Origin: Psychrobacillus psychrodurans
Lineage (GTDB): Bacteria > Bacillota > Bacilli > Bacillales_A > Planococcaceae
DNA length: 64,000 bases
Assembly (NCBI RefSeq): GCF_027563345.1
Contig: NZ_JAMKBK010000012.1
Direction: 5' to 3' (one strand)
In this document: positions 1 through 8,023 of the stretch, piece after piece
Layout: every line of letters starts with the position of its first letter
How positions within the stretch are numbered: position 1 is the first letter of the stretch
The notes under the pieces: model-generated
What the model was told of the DNA's origin: nothing
Database searches by the model: none
Seen by the model: only the letters and a program-made list of their open reading frames with translations
Position numbers and translations under genes: made by a program

Positions 1-1259
1 ATCCCATAAATACCGGAAACTACTGTAAAAATAGTTAACATAAATAACAGGGAATTATTTCGTTTGTCCGATTGATTGTCTTGAGCACGGTACAAGTCAT
101 CTACAGTTTGTTTTACTTCATTGAAAAGATTCTGTAAACGGAATACTTTACGTAACTGTTGCGTTAGCTCTTTTCCTTCAGATCTAGCAGAAACCTCTTC
201 AAAGTAATAACGTGAGTAGAATTTTGATATAAGTTCTATTAACTCCTCCACATATCTTTTATCCTTAGCCCAACTAACCTCACTATGCTCAAAGGAAACC
301 TTTAATAGCATAATCTTATAGTAATAATGCAGCATTAAATTATAATAATGCACACTCATAAACTGGGAAATCTCTTGCTTTAAACTTTCTTTTTTCTTAT
401 TGGAAATAGTTGATTGGGTGTGTTCTGAAGCAATTACATATGTATTCGGTGCCCAACGATCATGAATTCGGTCGCTCACATATCGCTTCACATAATTGGA
501 ATTCGAGCTAGAGATAAACTCATTCCCTTCTATATCCATCCCATCCAAATGCGCCAGACGGAACAACTGGTCTACTGTAATTTCAGTATTATTTGCCCCA
601 ACTAAAAATACAGATGTATGCATTCGCTCATCTTCAAAATAAGGGAGACTGCCATAATAACCTGCTAGCTTTTCGTCGTGAATGATAAATGGCTTTAGAG
701 GCTGACATAAATAGTCAAAAACGAGCTCATTTGTAGTTTGGAATACTTTACTTTTATAGTGAACTTTAGATCCTTTATCAAATGAAAGCTTAGGCTCTAG
801 CACGCGAAAGTGGCTAATATGATCCAATATTCTTGTTAATGTCTCCTGATCCTGATTCATTGCAGCACGTATGGTGATTATACCAATACCAAAAGGACAT
901 AAAATAATGTCCACACTATTAATGATAAAATTGAATTTGTTATCATTCAATTCATATGTAAAATAATCTTCAACTACTTTAGAGTAACGCAAAAATCCCC
1001 TATTATTGGTATTAGGAGGGAATAGTTTATCTTCAATGAATGGCAAAAAGAACTGTTCCAATTCCTCATGAGAGATTTTTATTTCATCTCCATAATATTT
1101 GTCTTGTAGTTCTTCTTTTTCTAAAGTAAAAAAGGTGAAATGGTGCTTTTCTAGCTGCTCCATTAACTTTTGACGATCTTTCTCTCGAAAAGAAAATGGG
1201 AATAGATAAGTCATGTACGCATCCGTAACATCCAAAGGTTGTATTACTAAACTCTCCAT
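1..1259 (-). CDS. CorA-like membrane protein, partial (C-terminus outside window)
   Basis: About 419 codons are open on the minus strand from an ATG at 1259 (GGGTGG a few bases upstream) to the window edge. The protein is a long soluble region rich in Phe, Glu and Lys, with a helical stretch around residues 280-390. A hydrophobic helix then begins, ending in VVSGIYGM exactly at the edge. This is how the CorA family looks where TM1 runs into the GMN signature (YGMN). The N-terminal domain does not closely resemble classical CorA. It is probably a CorA-like divalent cation channel or a relative of unknown substrate. The stop and last TM helix are not visible. Confidence 0.6.
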   Translation of the reverse strand, partial: MESLVIQPLDVTDAYMTYLFPFSFREKDRQKLMEQLEKHHFTFFTLEKEELQDKYYGDEIKISHEELEQFFLPFIEDKLFPPNTNNRGFLRYSKVVEDYFTYELNDNKFNFIINSVDIILCPFGIGIITIRAAMNQDQETLTRILDHISHFRVLEPKLSFDKGSKVHYKSKVFQTTNELVFDYLCQPLKPFIIHDEKLAGYYGSLPYFEDERMHTSVFLVGANNTEITVDQLFRLAHLDGMDIEGNEFISSSNSNYVKRYVSDRIHDRWAPNTYVIASEHTQSTISNKKKESLKQEISQFMSVHYYNLMLHYYYKIMLLKVSFEHSEVSWAKDKRYVEELIELISKFYSRYYFEEVSARSEGKELTQQLRKVFRLQNLFNEVKQTVDDLYRAQDNQSDKRNNSLLFMLTIFTVVSGIYG

Positions 1260-1317
1260 TTTATCCACCCACTTTTAGTTATTATTCTTATTTACCTCAC
1301 TGGCGATATTCATAAAC

Positions 1318-1363
1318 CAAAAATACAGTCATTCCTAAAGTTAACTTTAGGAATAACTGTATT
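1318..1363 (-). terminator. Rho-independent terminator after the Asn-rich gene
   Basis: A long inverted repeat (arms 1322-1340 and 1345-1363, nearly perfect, core AAAGTTAACTTT) is followed on the minus strand by a short T run. It ends the transcript of the gene at 1375-1587. Confidence 0.75.
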
Positions 1364-1374
1364 AGAAGCAATTA

Positions 1375-1587
1375 TTACTTAAGGTTGTTATTGTTGTTAT
1401 TGTTGTTATTGTTGTTGCGATTGTTATTACGTTGGTTTTGGTTGTTATTGTTTCTGTTTTGTTCGTTTTGGTTTTGCTCGTTTAAATTGTCAAAGTTGAA
1501 ATCCTCACCGAACTCAGCTGGATTATTTTGGTTATTGTTATTACGGTTATTGTTGTTGTTATTATTGCGATTATTATTGTTTCCCAT
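1375..1587 (-). CDS. Small asparagine-rich low-complexity protein
   Basis: This 70-residue protein is more than half Asn, with Gln and Arg, in two Asn-rich blocks. They flank a less repetitive centre (PAEFGEDFNFDNLNEQ, about residues 23-38). A very strong site AAGGAGGTGA lies 6 bases before the ATG and a strong terminator follows, so the frame is real despite the repetitive codons (AAC/AAT runs). I recognise no family. Low-complexity Asn/Gln proteins in spore formers are sometimes coat or exosporium components, but nothing here proves that. The open frame on the opposite strand is a product of the same triplet repeats. Confidence 0.7.
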   Translation of the reverse strand: MGNNNNRNNNNNNNRNNNNQNNPAEFGEDFNFDNLNEQNQNEQNRNNNNQNQRNNNRNNNNNNNNNNNLK

Positions 1588-1658
1588 GACTGCTCACCTC
1601 CTTGACCATATTAGAATGGTCTAAAGACTGATATATATACCTCATTGTTTATAAATTA

Positions 1659-2126
1659 TTACTTCTTTGAATTTTTTCCTTTTAATTCTTTGGACAAAGA
1701 TTCAATCTCCACTTCTTCTGCAAATTCAGTCTGTAAATTCGTTCGGTTGTAATATCCCACTTTCTCATTGGGATTCGATTTCCTCGGTTCGAAGATATTT
1801 GTATGCATATATCGATGTAACAAGAGTTCTCCTACCATTAATATCAGCGCAGATATAAAAGCCGCTGTCCCTAAGGCTAGTGGTTGCTCATAAATATAGG
1901 AACCAAGGAAGTAAATAATTGCATAAGCAATAACAAAGTCACTTATAGCTGCCCATACATTTCCTATTTTAGGTAATATAAAGACATCTCCTACATACCC
2001 TACTGCTGTAAGAACCACACTAGTAATAACTACGTCAGTAAAAGACACTTCATAAATAAGGCTTAAAACAACCCATAGCACCGCAGTTATCATGAGAAAT
2101 TTCATAAATAAAGCTTTCATATACAT
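1659..2126 (-). CDS. DUF2512 (YndM-like) membrane protein
   Basis: A 155-residue membrane protein with four hydrophobic segments (about residues 8-26, 30-48, 57-76 and 83-104) and a charged cytoplasmic tail rich in Glu and Lys. The pattern matches the DUF2512/YndM family of Bacillales, whose function is unknown. GGGG lies 8 bases before the ATG. It is 19 bp downstream of the ctaG-like gene in the same direction and may be co-transcribed with it. Confidence 0.75.
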   Translation of the reverse strand: MYMKALFMKFLMITAVLWVVLSLIYEVSFTDVVITSVVLTAVGYVGDVFILPKIGNVWAAISDFVIAYAIIYFLGSYIYEQPLALGTAAFISALILMVGELLLHRYMHTNIFEPRKSNPNEKVGYYNRTNLQTEFAEEVEIESLSKELKGKNSKK

Positions 2127-2145
2127 TATTTTGACCCCTCTCGAT

Positions 2146-3081
2146 TTATCTTTTTTTAGTTACTGTGCCAGCCTTAGATTGTTTTTTTGCAAACCACTCA
2201 TTTATTTCACGATAACTCATGCCTGCATTTGCATTTAATCTTTTAACTTCCTCAATATCTGTTCCTGCAACTGTAAATTTTTTAGTACTTATAGCAAACC
2301 CATCCTTTCCATTATTGAGTATAGGGCGACTTTTTTTGTACCACTGATAAAACAGTATTGAAATTAGCCCTATCTCCACAGTATCCCCACCGTAGTACAT
2401 AATCATGCTACCGAATTCCGCTTGATCTATTGGAACTCCACTTGGCGGATTCGCATAAATATATTTAGCTAAGACGGAATGACCCGCTAATGCAAAAAGA
2501 AAGACGACCGTACGATATAAATAACTTTTTCTTATAATCACCAGATCAACGTAAATAATTGAAACTGCAAATACATATCCAGCTAGAAAAATATGTACAT
2601 GAATAATTACATAAAGAAGCATATTTTCGTGCATCATTAGAAACAAGTCAGTTGTGTAAAGAACCCATAAGCCACCAATATTTAGTAAAGAAGCAATAAT
2701 AGGATGTTGAACGAAATGAAGAAAAATATTGCGTCGTAAGATTGTAGTTAGTTTTCGTGCTGTATATACACTAATCGTTCGCAGCAGGAGCTTTATCGGA
2801 GCACCTAACGCCATTAAAAGCGGCGCCAACATGCCCAGTAATACATGACCAATCATATGAACAGAAAAATTCATGTGTCCTAAATCTGCAATTGGACCAA
2901 TTGTTGCGAGCAATGCACACAGTACTCCAAAGCTCCATGCTACTAACCGGAACACTGACCATGGTTTTTTCTTTCGATTGGATAGACCTACCGCCACAAT
3001 ATAAAAAACAAATAACAGTATAAAAGGAATTGCTAAAAAAAACTGGAGACTAGTCGCTGAATACTGTTCGTGAGTATGCAC
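2146..3081 (-). CDS. ctaG: CtaG-family cytochrome c oxidase assembly protein
   Basis: A 311-residue protein with about seven membrane helices. It has the histidine-rich signature of the CtaG_caa3 family: HMNFSVHMIGH around residues 69-79, followed by a proline-containing helix and the ALGAP turn. Members are needed for making active caa3-type cytochrome c oxidase, probably in delivering copper to the CuA/CuB sites. It starts 6 bp after the stop of the DUF2243 gene, so the two are surely co-transcribed. The soluble C-terminal tail (about residues 255-311) is Lys/Arg-rich. Confidence 0.85.
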   Translation of the reverse strand: MHTHEQYSATSLQFFLAIPFILLFVFYIVAVGLSNRKKKPWSVFRLVAWSFGVLCALLATIGPIADLGHMNFSVHMIGHVLLGMLAPLLMALGAPIKLLLRTISVYTARKLTTILRRNIFLHFVQHPIIASLLNIGGLWVLYTTDLFLMMHENMLLYVIIHVHIFLAGYVFAVSIIYVDLVIIRKSYLYRTVVFLFALAGHSVLAKYIYANPPSGVPIDQAEFGSMIMYYGGDTVEIGLISILFYQWYKKSRPILNNGKDGFAISTKKFTVAGTDIEEVKRLNANAGMSYREINEWFAKKQSKAGTVTKKR

Positions 3082-3087
3082 TTATAC

Positions 3088-3588
3088 TCAGACCTTCCTT
3101 TCATGGCTTGTCTGATATATTAAAATAAACCCTAAAATAATCATTAAAGCAGCTAAAATATTCCATACTAAATCATAAGGTAGGATATCTACCCCATAAC
3201 GAATCTGATGTAAACCCATCCACTTATGTTGAATAATTCCATCGTACAGTTGAAAAACACCTGCACCTAGAAGGATTCCCCCTACCCATCTCTTTAACCA
3301 AAAAGCATGCCGCCTATGAAGATCTGCAAGTAAAAAGGATGCTCCTATCGTAGCTATGAAGCTAAATGCATGAAAAAGCCCATCAGACACTAGTCCAATA
3401 TCCGTAGTAGATTTATCGTAAAAATGGTGCCAATGAAGAAGCTGATGAAAAACTACTTCATCTATAAAAGCTACAATTCCCAGTCCAAACAAAATACCTG
3501 TCCACATATTCTGTTTGGCATATACTCTTTTATTTGGATTTTTTTTATGAATGGAAGAGGTTTTTACAGAAGTTGTCATGTTTAACAC
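3088..3588 (-). CDS. DUF2243 membrane protein
   Basis: A 166-residue protein with four predicted membrane helices and the DUF2243 signature D-E-V-V-F-H-Q-L-L-H-W-H-H-F-Y around residues 43-57. That signature is rich in histidines that could bind metal or haem. The family is commonly found next to ctaG, as here (6 bp apart), suggesting a role in respiratory oxidase biogenesis. The role is inferred from context; no biochemical function is known to me. Confidence 0.8.
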   Translation of the reverse strand: MLNMTTSVKTSSIHKKNPNKRVYAKQNMWTGILFGLGIVAFIDEVVFHQLLHWHHFYDKSTTDIGLVSDGLFHAFSFIATIGASFLLADLHRRHAFWLKRWVGGILLGAGVFQLYDGIIQHKWMGLHQIRYGVDILPYDLVWNILAALMIILGFILIYQTSHERKV

Positions 3589-3680
3589 CCTTTTTTAACT
3601 AAGTTTCTCCTTTTCAGAAAGGATTTAAACAGAAGGGTATGGATATAGAAATAATAATAGTCAACAAAAATACTAAGTAA

Positions 3681-3711
3681 AAAAGCAACCGAAATAACTT
3701 CAGTTGCTTTT
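3681..3711 (-). terminator. Terminator of the HTH/F1-beta-like gene
   Basis: AAAAGCAAC pairs with GTTGCTTTT around a short loop. On the minus strand the stem is followed by T6. It lies 12 bp beyond the stop at 3724 and separates this gene from DUF2243/ctaG. Confidence 0.8.
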
Positions 3712-3723
3712 CTTCGATATAGC

Positions 3724-4770
3724 TTATACTAGACTTCCAATATATTTCAGGTTATCTACTGATTGTTCATCAGCCTTACCATCTAGAATATATTCGACAT
3801 CTTGCAATGTTTGAGACAGGGAAACTTCTTGCCCAACTTGACCTGTAAAGGACTCTGCAACATAAAAGGGTTGTGTAAAATACGCTTCTAGTCGTTCTCC
3901 ACGTTCGTAAGTTTCTAATTCATTACTTCTAATTTTATCTAAACCATGCACAACAACTAACGAACGCAGCTCTTTATAACGTCTAAGTAATTTCTGTGCT
4001 CTTTGTCTTAAATTAAAGTGACGTTGATCTACGTCCACTCCTTCCACAAGTGAAGAAGTAGAAATAATTGGTTGAACTGCAGGATAAAGGTGACGTGCTG
4101 CAAGGTCAGCATCCAATTGCCACACTGTTTCTAAAGGTCCAAAAGGAATATCCTCATCGACCACTTCCCCAGAAAGGTCTAATAGTATTGTGGTGACATT
4201 TTTAATTCCTTCTTTGATCATTTTTTCTTGCAGATCTAATAACTGTCCCGACACCACATAACTATTATCTGTTATTAACAGGATATCCCCAGAAATTTCG
4301 GATAACTTCAAAAATGTCTCTTCTGTGGATTCAGTTAAATAATTTGCTAACTCAGTAATACCCTCTGTTTCAAGTTCTTCTTGTCGTGTTTTGGGCAATA
4401 AAAATACCGTCGTATAATCACCGTCTTTAAATCTGTGCAAAAGTTCTGCAAGAATAACTAACTGCCCCATTCCAGGTCTTGCAACTAAACCAGTTGTTCC
4501 CTCTTTTACTAATGGAGCAAAAAAATCGAGTGCTTTGATTTTTGTTTCAATCATATCCAACTTCTCCCCCCGTATGATTAGATCATCTACCTTACAATTT
4601 GCCAAAGACGCTAGACCTACAAGGGTCCTTATCTCCGCCTTTCCCAAATCAATCTTCCCAGTACATAAATTCGAAACGGTCGCAGGTCTAATCCCTATTG
4701 ATTTCGCCGCGGTCGTCAAATTGGGAACCTTTCTTCTTAGTAAAGCAACATTCAATCTTATATCTTCCAT
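3724..4770 (-). CDS. HTH regulator fused to a degenerate F1-ATPase beta-subunit-like domain
   Basis: Residues about 8-66 form a Cro/CI-type helix-turn-helix (TTAAKSIGIRPATVSNLCTG). From residue 72 to the end the protein follows F1-ATPase beta. IETKIKALDFFAP resembles the start of the nucleotide-binding domain. A Walker B-like strand DILLITDN lies at 162-169, YPAVQPIISTSS at 229-240, QPFYVAESFTG at 300-310 and ILDG at 328-331. The P-loop GGAGVGKT is replaced by ARPGMGQL (97-104), so the catalytic Lys and Thr are gone, and the DELSEED loop is lost near 275-290. The N-terminal barrel of F1-beta is absent. I infer a DNA-binding regulator whose beta-like half senses a ligand or partner rather than hydrolysing ATP. 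A palindrome in front of the gene suggests autoregulation. Fold and homology are clear by eye; the role is a guess. Confidence 0.8.
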   Translation of the reverse strand: MEDIRLNVALLRRKVPNLTTAAKSIGIRPATVSNLCTGKIDLGKAEIRTLVGLASLANCKVDDLIIRGEKLDMIETKIKALDFFAPLVKEGTTGLVARPGMGQLVILAELLHRFKDGDYTTVFLLPKTRQEELETEGITELANYLTESTEETFLKLSEISGDILLITDNSYVVSGQLLDLQEKMIKEGIKNVTTILLDLSGEVVDEDIPFGPLETVWQLDADLAARHLYPAVQPIISTSSLVEGVDVDQRHFNLRQRAQKLLRRYKELRSLVVVHGLDKIRSNELETYERGERLEAYFTQPFYVAESFTGQVGQEVSLSQTLQDVEYILDGKADEQSVDNLKYIGSLV

Positions 4771-4795
4771 AACACCCCTCCTTATTACTTTTAAT

Positions 4796-4868
4796 AGTAA
4801 TTTAAATTACTCTAAAAATCAATTTATTTACTCCATAAAGTAAATATTTTTACCCCAAAAAAGTAAAT
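4796..4868 (-). promoter_or_regulatory. Palindromic candidate operators upstream of the HTH/F1-beta-like gene
   Basis: Three related elements lie here: a perfect 16-bp palindrome AGTAATTTAAATTACT (4796-4811), an inverted repeat ATTTACT-N6-AGTAAAT (4826-4845), and a further half-site AGTAAAT (4862-4868). They sit 25-98 bp before the ATG, where the promoter must be. Binding by the HTH protein is inferred. Confidence 0.5.
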
Positions 4869-4908
4869 ACCAGATAATTCAACAATGTTAGTTGTTGAAT
4901 TACCTGGT
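4848..4908 (-). terminator. Terminator at the end of the exported-protein gene cluster
   Basis: A 17-bp stem (ACCAG...TTCAACAA with TTGTTGAA...CTGGT, 4869-4908) is followed on the minus strand by ATTTACTTTTTT. It separates the 4914-5867 gene from the HTH/F1-beta-like gene. Confidence 0.75.
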
Positions 4909-4913
4909 ATTTT

Positions 4914-5867
4914 TTATTTTTTTACTGTGCTTAATGATTTATTTAATAGATATAAAATTGATTCTGTAAAATGCCCTGGTGCAACACGCGACATTTCTTC
5001 AATTGTTTTATATTGAATTAGTTTAAACTGCGGGTGTTTTTCTAAACCTGGTAAAATACTATTCAAGATTCCTCGAGACTGGGAGTTCATCAAAATATCC
5101 GAAAAAGAGGAATTAATAGAAAATACGTCATCTGTGATTGTCAGTTCTTCTATCTGTACATTCGAAGTATTCGGCAGAACAAACCAATCTGTAACCGAGT
5201 AAATATCTACCTCGACAGGAGGAATCCCAACAGGTTCTTCTTTTACTGATGGGGATGAGGCCTTAACTTCCTTTTCAGGAGCTTTTTCTATTTCGGAAAT
5301 CACTTCTGTATCAGGTGTTGGTGATGTTTCTAATGCAGGGGCAGGGCTTGTTTCTGGAACCACTACTGGATTAGGTATAGGATTTGCCTCAGGATTTGGA
5401 ATTGCCACTAAATTCAACTTAGCTTGTTGACCATCCAGCTGTGCTTTTGCATTCTCTAAAATAATATCTATGTTTTTCATAATTGCAGCTTGTTGTTCAC
5501 TATTATCAATGGTCATTCCTGCTTTTATGTTGTTAGCATATTCTTGTAACGCCGCAATACGAGTTTGTTTTTGAGTTGCTGTAAAGCTATTCAGCTGATT
5601 TTCAGCAGCTTGCATTTCTCTTTGTAGTTCCACCTCAAGATCCTGCATTAAACGATCTCTTTCTGATGAGACCGCCCCTTCAATTTCCTGAACGGATTCC
5701 ACCTTCTTGTTGTTAAACCAATTGTTCAGTAAACTTTGAATATCTTGATCTGCTAAAGCAGTTTTTACACCACCTGAGAGTCCCAAAAGTATAATTAGTA
5801 AAGCAATAATTATTGTCGCTTTTTTAATTTGTCTTTTCTTTTTGTATTTCTCAATTCTACTTAGCAT
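4914..5867 (-). CDS. Exported coiled-coil protein with proline-rich linker (paralog family member 4)
   Basis: A 317-residue protein. A Lys-rich N-terminus and hydrophobic segment (residues 18-38, ending TALAD) form a signal peptide or anchor. Then comes LLNNWF (46-51), the family's Trp-aromatic motif. Residues 58-150 are a charged helical, probably coiled-coil, region; about 155-215 is a Pro/Glu/Ser/Thr linker; a compact C-terminal domain (about 220-317) has no match I recognise. GGAGG precedes the ATG. It is last of four tandem genes that look related. The linker suggests a domain held away from the membrane or wall. Function unknown. Confidence 0.75.
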   Translation of the reverse strand: MLSRIEKYKKKRQIKKATIIIALLIILLGLSGGVKTALADQDIQSLLNNWFNNKKVESVQEIEGAVSSERDRLMQDLEVELQREMQAAENQLNSFTATQKQTRIAALQEYANNIKAGMTIDNSEQQAAIMKNIDIILENAKAQLDGQQAKLNLVAIPNPEANPIPNPVVVPETSPAPALETSPTPDTEVISEIEKAPEKEVKASSPSVKEEPVGIPPVEVDIYSVTDWFVLPNTSNVQIEELTITDDVFSINSSFSDILMNSQSRGILNSILPGLEKHPQFKLIQYKTIEEMSRVAPGHFTESILYLLNKSLSTVKK

Positions 5868-5888
5868 TTATATTCCTCCAATTAGAAG

Positions 5889-5920
5889 AATAAGAACCTC
5901 TAAAGTAAGAGGTCCTTATT
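5889..5920 (-). terminator. Intergenic hairpin between paralog genes
   Basis: AATAAGAACCTCT pairs with AGAGGTCCTTATT (one mismatch) between the genes at 5929 and 4914. The following T content is modest (TTCTTATTCTTC), so it may be a leaky terminator or a processing/stability hairpin. Confidence 0.5.
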
Positions 5921-5928
5921 AATTTTAA

Positions 5929-6702
5929 TTAATTGTTCATGCCACTTACTAAATCATCAAGTTCTTTTAATCCAGCTATTTGTAAACCTTTAGCTGCCAA
6001 TGTGATAATTCTTTCTTGCTCTTTAACTAATGCATTTGTTTTCTTCGTAATTTCCCCACGTAGTTCAACAATTTTTGCATCAATCATGGCTTTGATTTCT
6101 ACTACTGTTAAATCTGTTTCTTTATCAAGTTTCGCTTGAAGATCGGATTTTGCCCAATCGATTGTATCCTTTAAATCTTTCACCGCCACTGCAGTCGCTG
6201 CTTTAACGTCTGTATTTACTTTTTCAACAGCCGCTTTTCCAGTATCTCCAGTATATTTAGTTAAATCTTTGTCTGCATACTTTAATGCCTCTTTGCCTGC
6301 CTCATTTATTAAACCTTGTGTAAAAGTTGAAAGCGAATCAAATTGACCTGCTAGGTAGGTTTCAATATGAGCTTTTTCATCTTTAATAGAATCGATATGC
6401 TCACGACTACGTTCATCGATAATATCACTTGCTACGCCTGCGACAAATTCTCCTTTTTCATTAATACTATCTCCAGCATCTGATTTAATAGTGTTATATT
6501 CTGTTGTAATTTCTTCTACTTTACTTCCCGCATATTCCGCTACTTGTTTATTTACTTCATTCGAAGAACTAGTAAATTGAGCTTTATACCAATTTTTTAA
6601 GTTTAAGCCAGCATCAGATGCTCCAAATGCTGCCCCCGCCCCTGCAAAAAGTGTTACTGCTACTGTTCCTGCGATTACTTTCCCTTTAACTGTTTTCATC
6701 AT
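5929..6702 (-). CDS. Exported helical protein (paralog family member 3)
   Basis: A 257-residue protein with a clear signal peptide (MMKTVKGKVIAGTVAVTLFAG..., cleavage likely after FGA near residue 28). The mature start is SDAGLNLKNWY, with the Trp-Tyr pair at 38-39 shared with its neighbours. The rest is an Ala/Lys/Glu/Asp-rich helical chain with no recognised domain and no Cys. The signal and first mature residues closely resemble the 6775-7554 protein (FGA-x-DAG-xx-LK-x-WY), so the two arose by duplication. Ribosome site AAAGGGAG. The start is ATG 6702 or the in-frame ATG at 6699. Confidence 0.8.
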   Translation of the reverse strand: MMKTVKGKVIAGTVAVTLFAGAGAAFGASDAGLNLKNWYKAQFTSSSNEVNKQVAEYAGSKVEEITTEYNTIKSDAGDSINEKGEFVAGVASDIIDERSREHIDSIKDEKAHIETYLAGQFDSLSTFTQGLINEAGKEALKYADKDLTKYTGDTGKAAVEKVNTDVKAATAVAVKDLKDTIDWAKSDLQAKLDKETDLTVVEIKAMIDAKIVELRGEITKKTNALVKEQERIITLAAKGLQIAGLKELDDLVSGMNN

Positions 6703-6774
6703 ATTAACTATCTCCCTTTGATTTTATAATTTTGTATGAATTAGTCCATCTTACAATTATCAAATATGTTTATT

Positions 6775-7554
6775 TTATTTTTCATTAATTAATGCATTTA
6801 CTCGTTCTTCTAACTTTAATTTAGCAGCTGCTTCTAATTCTGCAGCTTTTGACGAAATTGCAGTCTGTTGAGCAGTTACTAATTCTCCAGTTTTCTTCGC
6901 AATTAAGTCGAGTAGTCTAGCAATCTCATTGTCCACTGTTTTATTGATGGATTCGATTGAGGCACTACTCTTTTTATTTAGCAAATCCTGTAAGAAACCC
7001 TTTGTTGTACGAATCTCCCACTCCAAGTCACTAAGTGCTTTGTTGGTTTCTTTTTCAATTTCTGTATTTAAAAACGCAAGAGCAGCTTTGCCTTCCTTAC
7101 TTGTTTGTGTTTTTAAATCCAATTCAGCTAAACTATAAGTTAATTTGCTAGCTGCTAATATTGCCTTATTCGCATCATCCTCAATTTTCTTAAATTGATT
7201 GTCGATGTTATTTTGAATTTCAGCTTTTTTATTATTAACTGAATTTATATAATCTCTACTTTCTTGATGAATGGAACTTTTTGCAGCTTCTGTTTCAGTA
7301 TCCCTTGTCCCATTAATACTTTCAGTAGCACCTGTTTTTAATTCTTTTGCTTCATTATTAAATTCGAGCAATTTTTGGGTAGTATGTTTTGCCGATTCAA
7401 TAGCTACCTCAGTATTCGCCTTTTTAAATTGTGAGTCATACCAACCTTTTAAACCTGCGCCAGCATCCGTTGCTCCAAATGCAACTCCTGTAGTCGATAT
7501 TAGGCCTACTACCACTGCTCCTGCGATTAGTTTACGTTTAACTGTTTTTTTCAA
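6775..7554 (-). CDS. Exported helical protein (paralog family member 2)
   Basis: A 259-residue protein that starts with TTG (AAGGGAG about 7 bases upstream). The signal peptide runs to about residue 28 (AFGATDAG), then LKGWY at 35-39. The mature chain is almost entirely amphipathic helix (repeated Lys/Glu/Ala heptad-like segments), without Cys or any catalytic motif I can see. It lies 72 bp upstream of its closest relative at 5929-6702 and 40 bp downstream of the 142-residue member. A surface, envelope-associated or spore-related role is possible but not shown by the sequence. Confidence 0.8.
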   Translation of the reverse strand: MKKTVKRKLIAGAVVVGLISTTGVAFGATDAGAGLKGWYDSQFKKANTEVAIESAKHTTQKLLEFNNEAKELKTGATESINGTRDTETEAAKSSIHQESRDYINSVNNKKAEIQNNIDNQFKKIEDDANKAILAASKLTYSLAELDLKTQTSKEGKAALAFLNTEIEKETNKALSDLEWEIRTTKGFLQDLLNKKSSASIESINKTVDNEIARLLDLIAKKTGELVTAQQTAISSKAAELEAAAKLKLEERVNALINEK

Positions 7555-7594
7555 TGAAAAATCTCCCTTGGCACTGTAGTTTTTAGATTAGTGT

Positions 7595-8023
7595 TTATTT
7601 ACTTAACACATCTGCTAATAGTCCTTCAACCTCTTGTTCGAGCTCTTCTTTTATGAGTTCTTCGTCTTCGTCCATATACTCATCAAAGCTAACCTTTTCC
7701 AAATCTTTTATTGATTCAGCAAGACTTCTTTTAGTTTCATTTGAAAATCCCTCCAAATTGGAGTTTGTTGCCTCTACCTGAGTGTCTAAAAAAGTTGAAA
7801 CATCAACATCAAGTTTTTCATTTGTTGTCGTTAGAAATAATTTCATTTCCATTAGAATCTCTTTAATACTTTTTGATGTTACAACTTCAAATGCCTCACT
7901 CTCCTCTTGAAATGATTGACCATACCATTTGGAAAGGGAAATTTGTGGCAAACCACTGGCATAAATGGTGCTGGATCCTAGTAGAACAAGAAATATCAAG
8001 ATAGTTCCTATAACTTTTTTCAT
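7595..8023 (-). CDS. Small exported acidic protein (paralog family member 1)
   Basis: A 142-residue protein, first of the four-gene set. It has a signal peptide to about residue 22 (TIYA), then ISLSKWYGQSF with Trp33-Tyr34 matching the motif in the next three genes. A short helical body and a very acidic C-terminus follow (DEDEELIKEELEQE, about 118-132). GGGGTG precedes the ATG. It looks like a short form of the larger paralogs. The promoter of the cluster probably lies in 8024-8340. Confidence 0.75.
   Translation of the reverse strand: MKKVIGTILIFLVLLGSSTIYASGLPQISLSKWYGQSFQEESEAFEVVTSKSIKEILMEMKLFLTTTNEKLDVDVSTFLDTQVEATNSNLEGFSNETKRSLAESIKDLEKVSFDEYMDEDEELIKEELEQEVEGLLADVLSK

Noticed and set aside
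1385..1624. Plus-strand Leu-rich open frame opposite the Asn-rich gene
   Set aside because: It is the reverse reading of the AAC/AAT repeats; the minus-strand frame has the ideal ribosome site and terminator.
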